DNA of 64,000 nt from Gordonia sp. SL306 (GTDB lineage Bacteria > Actinomycetota > Actinomycetes > Mycobacteriales > Mycobacteriaceae), in the NCBI RefSeq assembly GCF_026625785.1, contig NZ_CP113063.1, forward strand, positions 3,658,001 to 3,722,000. The letters are read 5' to 3'. Made by a program: the position numbers and the translations under genes. Position 1 is the stretch's first letter. Every line of letters begins with the position of its first letter. Positions 49,981 through 58,086 of the stretch are shown piece by piece. The notes under the pieces are model-generated. The model was not told the DNA's origin. It saw only the letters and a program-made list of their open reading frames with translations, and searched no databases.

Positions 49981-51132
49981 TCAAGCGGTCCCGCGAACGC
50001 CGAGCAACTCCGCGACGTTGCGCGCTGCCGCGCGACCTGCCCGATTGGCTCCGATCGTGGATGCCGACGGCCCGTAGCCGAGGAGTTGGATTCGTGGTTC
50101 CGTCGCGACGGTGGTGGCCAACCGGCCGGTCATCGTGATTCCGCCGCCCGGCCCGCGCAGGTGTAGCGGGGCCAGATGGTCGAGCGCGCTGCGGAATCCG
50201 GTGTTCCAGAAGATGACGTCGACGTCCAGGGTGTCGTCGCCGCTCGTGGCGTCCACTCCACAGTCCCAGCACACGCCGGTCTCCGTGATCCGGGTGAACA
50301 TCGGGCGCCAGGCGAGGATGCCGTCGTCCTGTGCGGCCCGGATCGCCGGCGTGAGGGCCAGCCCGGTCACCGAGACGACCGACGTCGGCGGCAGCCCGGC
50401 CCGGACACGTTCTTCGACGCGGGCGACCGCCCGTCGGCCTTTGTCCGGATCGAACGGGGTCGGGTCGAACACCGGCTCGGTCCGGGAGCACCAGAACGTC
50501 TGTACCCCGGGTGCCCTGCGGGAGATCTCGATGAGCAACTGGATCGCTGAGATGCCTGCCCCGACCACGAGTACCCGTTTGCCCGCGAACTCCTCGGGCC
50601 CGACGTAGTCATGCGTGTGCAGTTGGCGGCCGCGGAAGTCGCCGATCCCGGGGACGTGCGGGATGAACGGGCGTTCCCAGGTACCGGTCGCGTTGATGAT
50701 CGCGCGGGCCGTGATCGTCCTGCGGTCGCCCAGGGTCACGGCAAAGCCGTCGTCGCCTGACTCGGCGCGGAGGCGCTCGACTGAGCGGACATCGACCGGC
50801 CGGTGCACCCGAAGGCCGAACTTCTGCTCGTATTTGCCGAAGTACTCCGGGACGGCGGTCGCGGCGGGAAACGTCTCACAGTTGCGTCCGAGGGCCTCGA
50901 CGAGCCCGTACCCGGGCAGGTCGTGGACGCGATTGGCGGCAGCGAGAGTCAGCGTCGGCCAGCGGAACTGCCATGCACCGCCGGGACCCCGGGCGTGGTC
51001 GAGGAGCTGATAACGATCGTCGAGAGAGAATCGCTGCAGGAAGTAGGCCGCCGACAACCCGGCTTGCCCGCCGCCGATGACCAGTACGTCACAGTCGTCT
51101 CGGATGTCGCTGTCGTTGTCGGGAGCACCCAC
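49981..51132 (-). CDS. FAD-dependent monooxygenase-like flavoprotein (FMO/CzcO group)
   Basis: 383 residues. Two nucleotide folds: 'VLVIGGGQAGLSAAYFLQR' (FAD, residues about 16-34) and 'VLVVGAGISAIQLLIEIS' (NADPH). Between them 'GPGGAWQFRWPTL', as in FMO/CzcO-type proteins, and 'ATGTWERPFIPHVPG'. The C-terminal 'VIFWNTGFRSAL' is the ATG-like motif of the group. The strict FMO signature FxGxxxH is not evident. GTG start with CAGACT 7 nt upstream on the minus strand. Diverges from echA6. Probable NADPH-dependent oxygenase or reductase; substrate unknown. Confidence 0.85.
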   Translation of the reverse strand: MGAPDNDSDIRDDCDVLVIGGGQAGLSAAYFLQRFSLDDRYQLLDHARGPGGAWQFRWPTLTLAAANRVHDLPGYGLVEALGRNCETFPAATAVPEYFGKYEQKFGLRVHRPVDVRSVERLRAESGDDGFAVTLGDRRTITARAIINATGTWERPFIPHVPGIGDFRGRQLHTHDYVGPEEFAGKRVLVVGAGISAIQLLIEISRRAPGVQTFWCSRTEPVFDPTPFDPDKGRRAVARVEERVRAGLPPTSVVSVTGLALTPAIRAAQDDGILAWRPMFTRITETGVCWDCGVDATSGDDTLDVDVIFWNTGFRSALDHLAPLHLRGPGGGITMTGRLATTVATEPRIQLLGYGPSASTIGANRAGRAAARNVAELLGVRGTA

Positions 51133-51139
51133 ACTGGGC

Positions 51140-51160
51140 AGTCTGTCACCTCGGTAGGCT
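51140..51160. promoter_or_regulatory. Divergent -10 hexamers (FMO-like gene / echA6)
   Basis: Minus strand: CAGACT (51145-51140) ends 7 nt before GTG 51132. Plus strand: TAGGCT (51155-51160) ends 7 nt before ATG 51168. Both genes lack ribosome sites. Confidence 0.45.
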
Positions 51161-51167
51161 TCGGCAC

Positions 51168-51899
51168 ATGATTCACTCGTCTGCAGAAGGTGCAGTGGTC
51201 AGCATCGAGCTCGACCGCCCCGACAAGCGCAACGCCCTCGACGAGACCATGGTCTCTGAGCTCTCCGAGGCATTCGTCGATGCAGTGGACGGTGGTGCGC
51301 GGGCGATCGTGCTCACCGGGAGGGGGCCGGTCTTCTGTGCCGGCGCCGATCTCTCCGGTCCGGTCTACGACCCGGCGTTCCTGGACAAGCTCGTGACGAC
51401 CCTGCAACAGATCGAGGCGACGCCGGTCCCGGTGATCGCCGCGCTGAACGGCTCGGCGCTCGGCGCGGGCCTGCAGCTCGCGATGGCGGCGGACCTGCGC
51501 GTGATGGCTCCCGATGCGATTGCCGGCATCCCGGCCGCGAAGATCGGTGTGGCGGTGGATGAATGGACGATCAAGCGGTTGTCGTCGCTGGTCGGGACCG
51601 GCCAGGCGGCCGGCATGCTGATCGGATGCGATCCGCTGTCCGCGGATCGTGCCCATGCACTCGGCTTCGCCAACCGGATCGGTGATCTGACCGACGCCCG
51701 ACACTGGGCCTCCGTGATCGCCGACCTCGCGCCGCTCACCCTCCAGCACTACAAGCTCGTCCTCAACGGTGACGGTGCGCGCGACGAACCGCCGGTCGAG
51801 CGGTCGGCCGCGATGATGCGCGCCTGGGAGAGCGACGATCTCGCGGAAGGTCGGGCCGCGCGGGCGGAAAAGCGCACCCCGAACTTCAGCGGACGCTAG
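51168..51899 (+). CDS. echA6: EchA6-like crotonase, probably non-hydratase
   Basis: 243 residues, matching M. tuberculosis EchA6 (Rv0905) in length and in blocks such as 'AIVLTGRGPVFCAGADLSG', 'GAGLQLAMAADLRVMAPDA' and 'RLSSLVGTGQAAGML'. The two glutamates that catalyse hydration in true enoyl-CoA hydratases are replaced (Gln103 and Ala123), as in EchA6, which binds acyl-CoA and feeds it to FAS-II for mycolic acid synthesis without hydratase activity (family knowledge). ATG with leaderless -10. Neighbour order to the MBL and ctpE genes also matches. Supports a mycolate-producing host. Confidence 0.87.
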   Translation: MIHSSAEGAVVSIELDRPDKRNALDETMVSELSEAFVDAVDGGARAIVLTGRGPVFCAGADLSGPVYDPAFLDKLVTTLQQIEATPVPVIAALNGSALGAGLQLAMAADLRVMAPDAIAGIPAAKIGVAVDEWTIKRLSSLVGTGQAAGMLIGCDPLSADRAHALGFANRIGDLTDARHWASVIADLAPLTLQHYKLVLNGDGARDEPPVERSAAMMRAWESDDLAEGRAARAEKRTPNFSGR

Positions 51900-51912
51900 G
51901 AGAGTCGGGCAA

Positions 51913-52042
51913 AACGGGCTCCTCACCAGGCCGGTATGGGAGTTTTCGTGTCCGAAACATTCCGGTCAAGTGATCGAAATCGCCCGTTTCTACCTTCACC
52001 CAAGGTGTCCTCCGGTCCGGAGTGCGCACGAAACCTGGTGAG
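51913..52042 (+). promoter_or_regulatory. Structured leader of the NCS1 permease (candidate cis-regulatory RNA)
   Basis: Several nested pairings: AAACGGGC (51913-51920) with GCCCGTTT (51982-51989); TTTCG/CGAAA hairpin at 51945-51958; CTCACCAGG (51923-51931) with CCTGGTGAG (52034-52042); palindrome CTCCGG-T-CCGGAG at 52010-52022. The last arm adjoins the AGGGAG ribosome site (52041-52046), so one fold could hide it. Transcription start unknown; this may also be partly the 3' end of echA6. Confidence 0.4.
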
Positions 52043-52050
52043 GGAGCGGT

Positions 52051-53775
52051 ATGTCGAATGAGTCGGTCCACGACGGGGTCGGGGAGTTCGCCGACCAAGT
52101 CGGTGATGTGGAGAAGGCCGAGGGAGGAATCATCGCCACCGGCCCGCAGGCTGCGGCCGCGCGCGAGACGCTCGAGGATTACACCCTCCGATTCGCGCCA
52201 CGCAGTTATCGCAAGTGGGGGCCGGGAGTCGTCGCCATTTCGGCGCTGGGCGGAATCGCCTACCTGGCCGACTTCGCCATCGGCGCCAACATCGGTATCG
52301 CCAACGGTACCGGCAACGCGCTCTGGGGCATCCTGTTCTTCGCGGTGGTCATCATGCTCACCGGGTACCCACTCTCGTACTACGCCGCGCGATTCAACAT
52401 CGACCTCGATCTGATCACGCGCGGAAGCGGTTTCGGCTATTACGGGTCGGTGTTGACGAACGTCATCTTCGCATCGTTCACGTTCATCTTCTTCGCGCTC
52501 GAGGGCTCGATCATGGCCCAGGGCCTCAAGCTGGGCCTGAGCATCCCGCTGTGGCTGGGCTATCTGCTGTCTTCGGTGCTGATCATCCCGCTGGTCATCT
52601 ACGGGATGAACACTCTCGCCAAGTTGCAGGTGTGGACCACGCCGCTCTGGCTGATCATGATGGTCGCGCCCTTCTTGTACCTGGTCATCAAGCACCCTGA
52701 TGCGATCGGCGACTTCCTCTCGTTCAGCGGTGGTACCGACGGCCAGGCGGGACACGGTGTCTCGTTCGCCGGCACCATGCTCGCCGCGGGTGTCTGTCTG
52801 TCCCTGATCGCGCAGATCGCCGAGCAGATCGACTATCTGCGGTTCATGCCGCCGAAGACGCCGGAGAACAGCCGCAAGTGGTGGACCGCGGTTCTCACCG
52901 CTGGACCGGGCTGGGTGATCTTCGGTGCCGTCAAGCAGGTGGTCGGCCTCTTCCTGGCCGTGTACCTGATCATGAATTTCGCCGATCAGGCTGGTGTCGC
53001 CAATGAGCCGGTTCACCAATTCCTAGCGATCTACGAGGAGTTCATGCCGCACTGGCTGGCGCTCACCCTCGCCGTCATCCTCGTGGTCATCAGTCAGGTG
53101 AAGATCAATGTCACCAATGCCTACTCGGGATCGTTGGCCTGGACCAACAGCTTCACGCGCGTCACCAAGACGTACCCAGGGCGTCTGGTGTTCCTGGTCT
53201 TCAACGTCGCCATCGCCATCGTCCTGATGGAGGCCAACATGTTCAGCTTCCTCAACGAGTTGCTGAACTTCTACGCCAACCTCGCGATCGCGTGGATCGT
53301 GACCGTTGCCTCCGACATCGCGATCAACAAGTACCTGTTGAAGATCTCGCCCAAGCAGCCCGAGTTCCGGCGCGGCATGCTCTACAACTTCAACCCGGTC
53401 GGATTCGTCTCGGTGATCGTCGCCGGTGCCGCCTCGATCATGGTGTATTTCCATGTCTTCGGCGACGCCATCCAGCCGTACTCGCCGCTCGTCGCGTTGG
53501 TGCTGGCCCTGGTACTGCCGCCGATCATCGCGCTGTCGACCAAGGGCAAGTACTACCTGCGTCGTACCGACGACGGCATCGACATTCCGATGTACGACGA
53601 GCACGGCAACCCGACCGACGAGAAGCTGATGTGTTGCGTCACCGGGATCGAGTTCGAGCGCCCGGACATGATCGCCTCCGCGGTCCCGGGACCGAACGGG
53701 GAGAAGCAGTACATCAGTTCGCTGGCGTTGTCGTGTGACAAAACCGGTGAGCACGTGCTGCCTGCGCAGGCGTAA
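52051..53775 (+). CDS. NCS1-family purine-cytosine permease-like transporter
   Basis: 574 residues with about 12 membrane segments starting near residue 55 ('GPGVVAISALGGIAYLADF'). NCS1 features: 'LDLITRGSGFGYYGSVLTN', 'MAQGLKLGLSIPLW', 'NVTNAYSGSLAWTNSFTRV'. The C-terminal 65 residues are cytoplasmic and carry Cys528, Cys529 and Cys562 in 'CCVTGIEFERPDM...SCD', resembling a small zinc-knuckle-like tail I recall from NCS1-histidine kinase fusions. ATG with AGGGAG upstream. Substrate may be a purine, cytosine or related compound. Followed by a strong hairpin and the XdhC gene. Confidence 0.87.
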   Translation: MSNESVHDGVGEFADQVGDVEKAEGGIIATGPQAAAARETLEDYTLRFAPRSYRKWGPGVVAISALGGIAYLADFAIGANIGIANGTGNALWGILFFAVVIMLTGYPLSYYAARFNIDLDLITRGSGFGYYGSVLTNVIFASFTFIFFALEGSIMAQGLKLGLSIPLWLGYLLSSVLIIPLVIYGMNTLAKLQVWTTPLWLIMMVAPFLYLVIKHPDAIGDFLSFSGGTDGQAGHGVSFAGTMLAAGVCLSLIAQIAEQIDYLRFMPPKTPENSRKWWTAVLTAGPGWVIFGAVKQVVGLFLAVYLIMNFADQAGVANEPVHQFLAIYEEFMPHWLALTLAVILVVISQVKINVTNAYSGSLAWTNSFTRVTKTYPGRLVFLVFNVAIAIVLMEANMFSFLNELLNFYANLAIAWIVTVASDIAINKYLLKISPKQPEFRRGMLYNFNPVGFVSVIVAGAASIMVYFHVFGDAIQPYSPLVALVLALVLPPIIALSTKGKYYLRRTDDGIDIPMYDEHGNPTDEKLMCCVTGIEFERPDMIASAVPGPNGEKQYISSLALSCDKTGEHVLPAQA

Positions 53776-53785
53776 CGCGTCCGCG

Positions 53786-53824
53786 GTCGACCGGGTTCGG
53801 GTGTTCGACCCGAGCCCGGTCGAC
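53786..53824 (+). terminator. 17-bp stem-loop downstream of the NCS1 permease
   Basis: 53786-53802 pairs with 53808-53824 (16 Watson-Crick pairs and one G-T) around the loop GTTCG. It starts 11 nt after the TAA stop. No U-tract follows, as is common for actinobacterial terminators. Confidence 0.75.
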
Positions 53825-53846
53825 GTCGGTCTGGGAGAATGACGAG

Positions 53847-54953
53847 ATGCGAAATCTCATCCCCGTGCTGCTGGACCGTCTCGCCGACGGTCCGGTGGCA
53901 TTGGCGCGGGTCGTCGCGACGAGTGGCCCGGCGCCTCGCCGACTCGGTGCGGCGATGGCGGTCACCGCGGCCGGTGAGGTGATCGGTTCACTGTCGGGGG
54001 GATGTGTCGACTCGGCCATCGTGCAGTCGGCGCGCGACGTACTGGACACGGGATGTGCGGTCGGTGAGCGCTTCGGTCCCGCGGACCTCGATGACGTCGT
54101 CATCGGCCTCACCTGCGGGGGAGAGATCGAGGTCTTCGTCGAACGGATCGATGCGGGTCACGTGGCCGCCCTCACCGAACTCCTCGCCGCGATCACCACC
54201 GGGCGGCCGGTCGCGGTGGCGACGACCCTGACCACGCAGCCGGTGTGGCGGGTGAACCACGATGACGCGATCGAGCGCCTGCGTGAACTCGACGAGGACA
54301 TCATCGACCTGCTCGACGCCGGGCGCAGTGGGATCGTGGGCGTCGATGACACCGAGACGCCCCTCGGTTGCGCGGCCGACCGACCGCGGACCTTCGTGCA
54401 GACCTTCGCATCGCCGCGTCGCCTGATCGCGGTCGGGGCCAACGAATTCGTCCGGGCCCTCACCTCGGCGGCGAAGAACGTCGGTTATCACGTCACCGTC
54501 GTCGACCCGCGTCCCGTGTTCACGACCGCGGCCCGGTTCCCCGATGCCGACGAAGTGATCGTGGCCTGGCCGGATCGATATCTGGACGGCGAGATCGTCT
54601 CGGGTCGAACAGATTCCGCCACCGCGGTATGCGTGATGACGCACGACGCCAAGGTCGACGTGCCGATCCTGATGTCTGCCCTGCGGTCCGATCGGGTCGG
54701 GTTCGTGGGAGCGCTCGGCTCCCGACGTACCCACACCGATCGCAACACCCGCCTGATCGAGGCCGGGCTCGCGCGAGACCAGATCGATCGGCTGCGGTCT
54801 CCGCTCGGACTCGACATCGGCGGCCACACTCCGTCAGAGGTGGCGATATCGATTCTGGCGCAATTGATCTCCGAGCGGAATGGTGGCAGTGGGCGGCCGC
54901 TGCGCGATGTCGACGGACCGATCCACCGCGGGTCGGAGAATTCCATCCGCTGA
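53847..54953 (+). CDS. XdhC/CoxI family protein
   Basis: 368 residues. N-terminal XdhC part 'LARVVATSGPAPRRLGAAMAV' with 'GSLSGGCVDSAIV' and 'GLTCGGEIEVFVE' (Cys residues that may hold molybdenum cofactor), then a Rossmann domain 'HVTVVDPRPVFTTAARFPDADEVI' region with 'GFVGALGSRRTH' and 'GLDIGGHTPSEVAISILA'. XdhC proteins sulfurate and insert Mo cofactor into xanthine dehydrogenase-type hydroxylases. No such hydroxylase genes are in the window; purine-type permeases are (22884, 52051). ATG 53847; the upstream hexamer is only a weak -10. Confidence 0.9.
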   Translation: MRNLIPVLLDRLADGPVALARVVATSGPAPRRLGAAMAVTAAGEVIGSLSGGCVDSAIVQSARDVLDTGCAVGERFGPADLDDVVIGLTCGGEIEVFVERIDAGHVAALTELLAAITTGRPVAVATTLTTQPVWRVNHDDAIERLRELDEDIIDLLDAGRSGIVGVDDTETPLGCAADRPRTFVQTFASPRRLIAVGANEFVRALTSAAKNVGYHVTVVDPRPVFTTAARFPDADEVIVAWPDRYLDGEIVSGRTDSATAVCVMTHDAKVDVPILMSALRSDRVGFVGALGSRRTHTDRNTRLIEAGLARDQIDRLRSPLGLDIGGHTPSEVAISILAQLISERNGGSGRPLRDVDGPIHRGSENSIR

Positions 54954-55036
54954 TCGAGTGGCGCGGAGCGCCATACCCCCTGAGTAGGGGTCCGCACTCA
55001 CTCCCGCGGGGGAGGCCTCGAAGTGCCTTGTACACC

Positions 55037-55042
55037 TACCTT
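55037..55042 (+). promoter_or_regulatory. -10 hexamer TACCTT of the membrane protein gene
   Basis: TACCTT ends 8 nt before ATG 55051, with no ribosome site. Confidence 0.4.
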
Positions 55043-55050
55043 TCCGAGAC

Positions 55051-56112
55051 ATGGAACTGTTTCGGACCCAGCGAATCCTGATGTGCACGGCAACCCTGAT
55101 GGCAGCGCTCGTGGTGGTCGGGCTGTGCGCCATGGCACTCGATGATCGGATGCTGCTGGGGGTCTCGGTCTGGGCCAAGCCGGTCAAATTCGGTGTGGCC
55201 TTCGCGCTCTACACCGCGACCCTCGCCTGGCTCCTCGACCATCCGCACCGCGGTCGCCGATGGACGCGGGTGCTCGCGCCCGTCTTCGCCGCGACCGCGG
55301 TGATCGACGTGGGATTCATCGTCGTGCAAGCTGCCCGGGGGACGTTCAGCCACTTCAACTCCCAAACCGATCCGGTCAACTCGATCGGACAGATCGTGTT
55401 CACCACCGGCGTGCCGGGCCTGTTCTTCGCCAACCTCCTCATCGCGTGCATCCTGCTGTGGCAGCGCATCGGCGACTCGGCCACCACCGTCGCCATCCGT
55501 GCCGGGCTCGTGATCTCGGTTGTCGGGATGGCTCTCGGTTATCTCGTCGGGTTCGCCGGCCCGCAGCTGGCGCGCACTGCGTCCGGTGAGCTGGTGACGC
55601 TCTCGGCCAAGCACACCTTCGGCGGGCCGGACGGCACGCCGGGCATGCCGATCACCGGATGGAGTCTGCAGGCCGGAGACCTGCGTATCCCGCATTTCCT
55701 CGGACTGCACGGGATGCAGATCCTCCTGCTGCTGACCTTCGTGCTCCTGGTCTCCGCGCGGCGGTTGCCACGCATGCGTGACCAACGTACGCGGGCTCGC
55801 ATCGTCGGCATCGCGGCAGGCGGCTACGCGAGTGCGGTGGCCATCACGTTGTGGCAGGCGTTGCACGGTCAGTCCCTGGTGCATCCGGACGCCGGGGTGC
55901 TGTGCGCGTGGGCGGTCGTGGTGGCCATCTGTGTGGCCGCGGCAGCGTTCGCGGTGTGGGCAGTTCCGGCGGACTCGGCCGACGACGACGGAGCGGCGGT
56001 GGTCGGCGACAAGCCGGTCGGGATCGAATCAGTCACCGGTGGAAGGGAATTCGTCGAAGGCCGGACACTCCGACCCGGGGGAGCTCGGCCTGCTCAGTCC
56101 TCGACGACGTAG
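55051..56112 (+). CDS. Hypothetical multi-pass membrane protein
   Basis: 353 residues with eight or so hydrophobic segments and a 45-residue polar C-terminal tail. 'FSHFNSQTDPVNSIGQIVFTTG' after the third helix and 'IPHFLGLHGMQILLL' later contain His residues that could bind haem or metal, but no family is recognised. ATG with leaderless -10. Its 3' end overlaps the convergent TetR gene by 19 nt; that part of the tail ('PAQSSTT') is low-complexity. Function unknown. Confidence 0.65.
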   Translation: MELFRTQRILMCTATLMAALVVVGLCAMALDDRMLLGVSVWAKPVKFGVAFALYTATLAWLLDHPHRGRRWTRVLAPVFAATAVIDVGFIVVQAARGTFSHFNSQTDPVNSIGQIVFTTGVPGLFFANLLIACILLWQRIGDSATTVAIRAGLVISVVGMALGYLVGFAGPQLARTASGELVTLSAKHTFGGPDGTPGMPITGWSLQAGDLRIPHFLGLHGMQILLLLTFVLLVSARRLPRMRDQRTRARIVGIAAGGYASAVAITLWQALHGQSLVHPDAGVLCAWAVVVAICVAAAAFAVWAVPADSADDDGAAVVGDKPVGIESVTGGREFVEGRTLRPGGARPAQSSTT

Positions 56113-56708
56113 GACATCAGCGCGGTCACCACCAGTTCGATGATCTTCGCGATCGCCACATCGTCAGAGGTGCTCAGATAGGTGAGGGTGATGGTGTTGG
56201 TGGCGGCGATGATCACCGGGCTGAGATCGGAGACCGGTTCCTTCCATCGCACGCCCGCGCGCTCGGCCGAGATCTCCAGGCCGATACCCGCCACCTCGTA
56301 CAGTCGGCCGTACATCTCCTTGCCGACCTCTTGCAGCTCCGCGTGATTGTGCGCGTAGATGCCCAGTGAGATGGTGGCCTGCATCCGGCCGGGATCGGCC
56401 TTGAGCAGGGTGTAGAAGCCCTCGAGGTGTGCCTGCGCGTTCTTGCGCATCGCCTCACGCCCGCGGCCCTCCGGATCCGCGGCCATCGGCAGGATCGCTT
56501 CCAGCATCCGGCTGATGTCGGAGGGCACGGCGGTCTCCATCACCGCGCAGAGCAATGCCGTGCGACTGTCGAACGCATAATGGAAACTGGCCAGCGGCAT
56601 GTTCGCGTGCGCGCAGATCCGACGCGTGGTCGCACCTTCGACACCGTGATCGGCGATCACGCGATATGCGGCTTCGATGAGCGCCGTTCGACGCTCCCCG
56701 ACAGACAT
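56094..56708 (-). CDS. TetR family regulator
   Basis: 204 residues. HTH 'VIADHGVEGATTRRICAHAN' and 'MPLASFHYAFDSRTALLCAVM' (SFHYAF in place of LYYHF is usual in a subset of TetR proteins). ATG 56708 is preferred over the TTG at 56717. The dyad CATGTG-5 nt-CACATG at 56739-56755, about 30 bp upstream, is a candidate operator. It diverges from the MBL hydrolase gene (56905). Ligand unknown. Confidence 0.85.
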   Translation of the reverse strand: MSVGERRTALIEAAYRVIADHGVEGATTRRICAHANMPLASFHYAFDSRTALLCAVMETAVPSDISRMLEAILPMAADPEGRGREAMRKNAQAHLEGFYTLLKADPGRMQATISLGIYAHNHAELQEVGKEMYGRLYEVAGIGLEISAERAGVRWKEPVSDLSPVIIAATNTITLTYLSTSDDVAIAKIIELVVTALMSYVVED

Positions 56709-56738
56709 TCGTGCCAACGAGGACTACCCCCAAGACCG

Positions 56739-56755
56739 CATGTGACCTGCACATG
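56739..56755. promoter_or_regulatory. Candidate operator dyad CATGTG-N5-CACATG
   Basis: Perfect 6-bp arms (56739-56744, 56750-56755), in the 196-bp gap between divergent tetR and MBL genes, nearer to tetR. Confidence 0.4.
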
Positions 56756-56891
56756 TATGGTGACGTGTTCGCCGAAGCCTATCAGTGCGAATCGGGCAAC
56801 GGACGTGAGATGGCCGGGTCCGCCGAGCGAGACGGTTCGTCGAGACGGTCAACACGTCGGCATCCCGGCCCGTCCGAGAGTCCGGCGGCAC

Positions 56892-56897
56892 TATCCT
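56892..56897 (+). promoter_or_regulatory. -10 hexamer TATCCT of the MBL gene
   Basis: TATCCT ends 7 nt before GTG 56905; no ribosome site. Confidence 0.5.
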
Positions 56898-56904
56898 GGG
56901 TCCC

Positions 56905-58086
56905 GTGACCTCGACTATCAGCCGGACCGGCGCAAATCTGGCACAGCGTGCGGCCTCAACTCTCTCGACGGTGGGGCTCACGACGGCCAACGCGGTCACG
57001 GGCGGACTTGCCAGGCGCGGACTACCCGCGGCGCGTGCCCTGGGCGCCGATGCGGAGGAGATCGGCCGGTACACGGCGGCGTCGCCGCGGCAACGCGGCG
57101 GCGTGTTCAGCAATGTCGAACAGGCCGAACTCTCGGTCGACGCCGACTTCCGCGTGATTCTCGACATGGCGCGCCGTCCCGGGCGGCCGCGACGCCCGAT
57201 CCCGGTCCTGAGCCCCGATTTCGGGGATGAGGCGCGCGCCCTGCACGCCACCTGGCTCGGACACGCCTCGGTCCTCGTCGAAATCGACGGACTACGCGTG
57301 CTGACCGATCCGGTGTTCAGTCGACGTTGTTCACCCGCCAGTGCCATCGGCCCGGCCCGCATGCATCCCGCACCCGCCCACGTCGAAGACCTGCCGCCGA
57401 TCGACGTGGTCCTGATCAGCCACGACCACTACGACCACCTCGACATGCCCACCGTGGTGGGCCTCGCCGCGCGGCAGCCGGGCGTGCGTTTCGTCGCCCC
57501 GATCGGGGTCGGCGCCCACCTCATGTCCTGGGGGGTCGCGGCTGACCGGATCGACCAGATCGACTGGTGGGACGAACACACCCTGTCCTTCGGTCGCGGC
57601 GACCTGACGTTCACCTGCACGCCCGCCCGACATTTCTCCGGGCGATCGCTGACCCGCAACCTCACGCAGTGGGCGAGCTGGGTAGTTGCCGGTGCCACCC
57701 ACAGTTTCTTCTTCTCCGGTGACACCGGGTTCTCCGAGCAGTTCGAGGAGGTCGGGATGCGGCTCGGTGGCGTCGACCTGACGCTGGTGGCCGTGGGCGC
57801 CTATGACCCCGTCTGGCCGGATGTCCATGTGAACCCCGAAGAGGCCGTCCGGGTGCATCGGATGGTTACCGGAGATCGTGTGCGCGACGCGGTGATGATC
57901 CCGATCCACTGGGGGACGTTCAATCTCGCCCGGCATTCGTGGGGCGACCCCATCGCCCGGCTGCTACCGGCCGCGGCAGACAACGCGACGACCGTGGTGG
58001 TTCCGCCACCCGGCGGCGCGATCGACCTCCTGACACGATCCGGCACCGGACTCGACGACCCGGCGTGGTGGGAGGCGTCCGCGTGA
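56905..58086 (+). CDS. MBL-fold metallo-hydrolase, NAPE-PLD-like
   Basis: 393 residues. Zinc motif '[11 protein letters not shown]' with His173, His175, Asp177, His178; further ligands in '[11 protein letters not shown]', '[12 protein letters not shown]' and 'MIPIHWGTF'. This order and the '[23 protein letters not shown]' region fit the N-acyl-phosphatidylethanolamine phospholipase D/RomA-like branch. The first 85 residues are helical and unmatched. GTG start with leaderless -10. In the M. tuberculosis order I remember Rv0906 as the equivalent. Stop overlaps the ctpE start (GTGA). Substrate may be a phospholipid or similar (inference). Confidence 0.87.
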   Translation: MTSTISRTGANLAQRAASTLSTVGLTTANAVTGGLARRGLPAARALGADAEEIGRYTAASPRQRGGVFSNVEQAELSVDADFRVILDMARRPGRPRRPIPVLSPDFGDEARALHATWLGHASVLVEIDGLRVLTDPVFSRRCSPASAIGPARMHPAPAHVEDLPPIDVVLISHDHYDHLDMPTVVGLAARQPGVRFVAPIGVGAHLMSWGVAADRIDQIDWWDEHTLSFGRGDLTFTCTPARHFSGRSLTRNLTQWASWVVAGATHSFFFSGDTGFSEQFEEVGMRLGGVDLTLVAVGAYDPVWPDVHVNPEEAVRVHRMVTGDRVRDAVMIPIHWGTFNLARHSWGDPIARLLPAAADNATTVVVPPPGGAIDLLTRSGTGLDDPAWWEASA

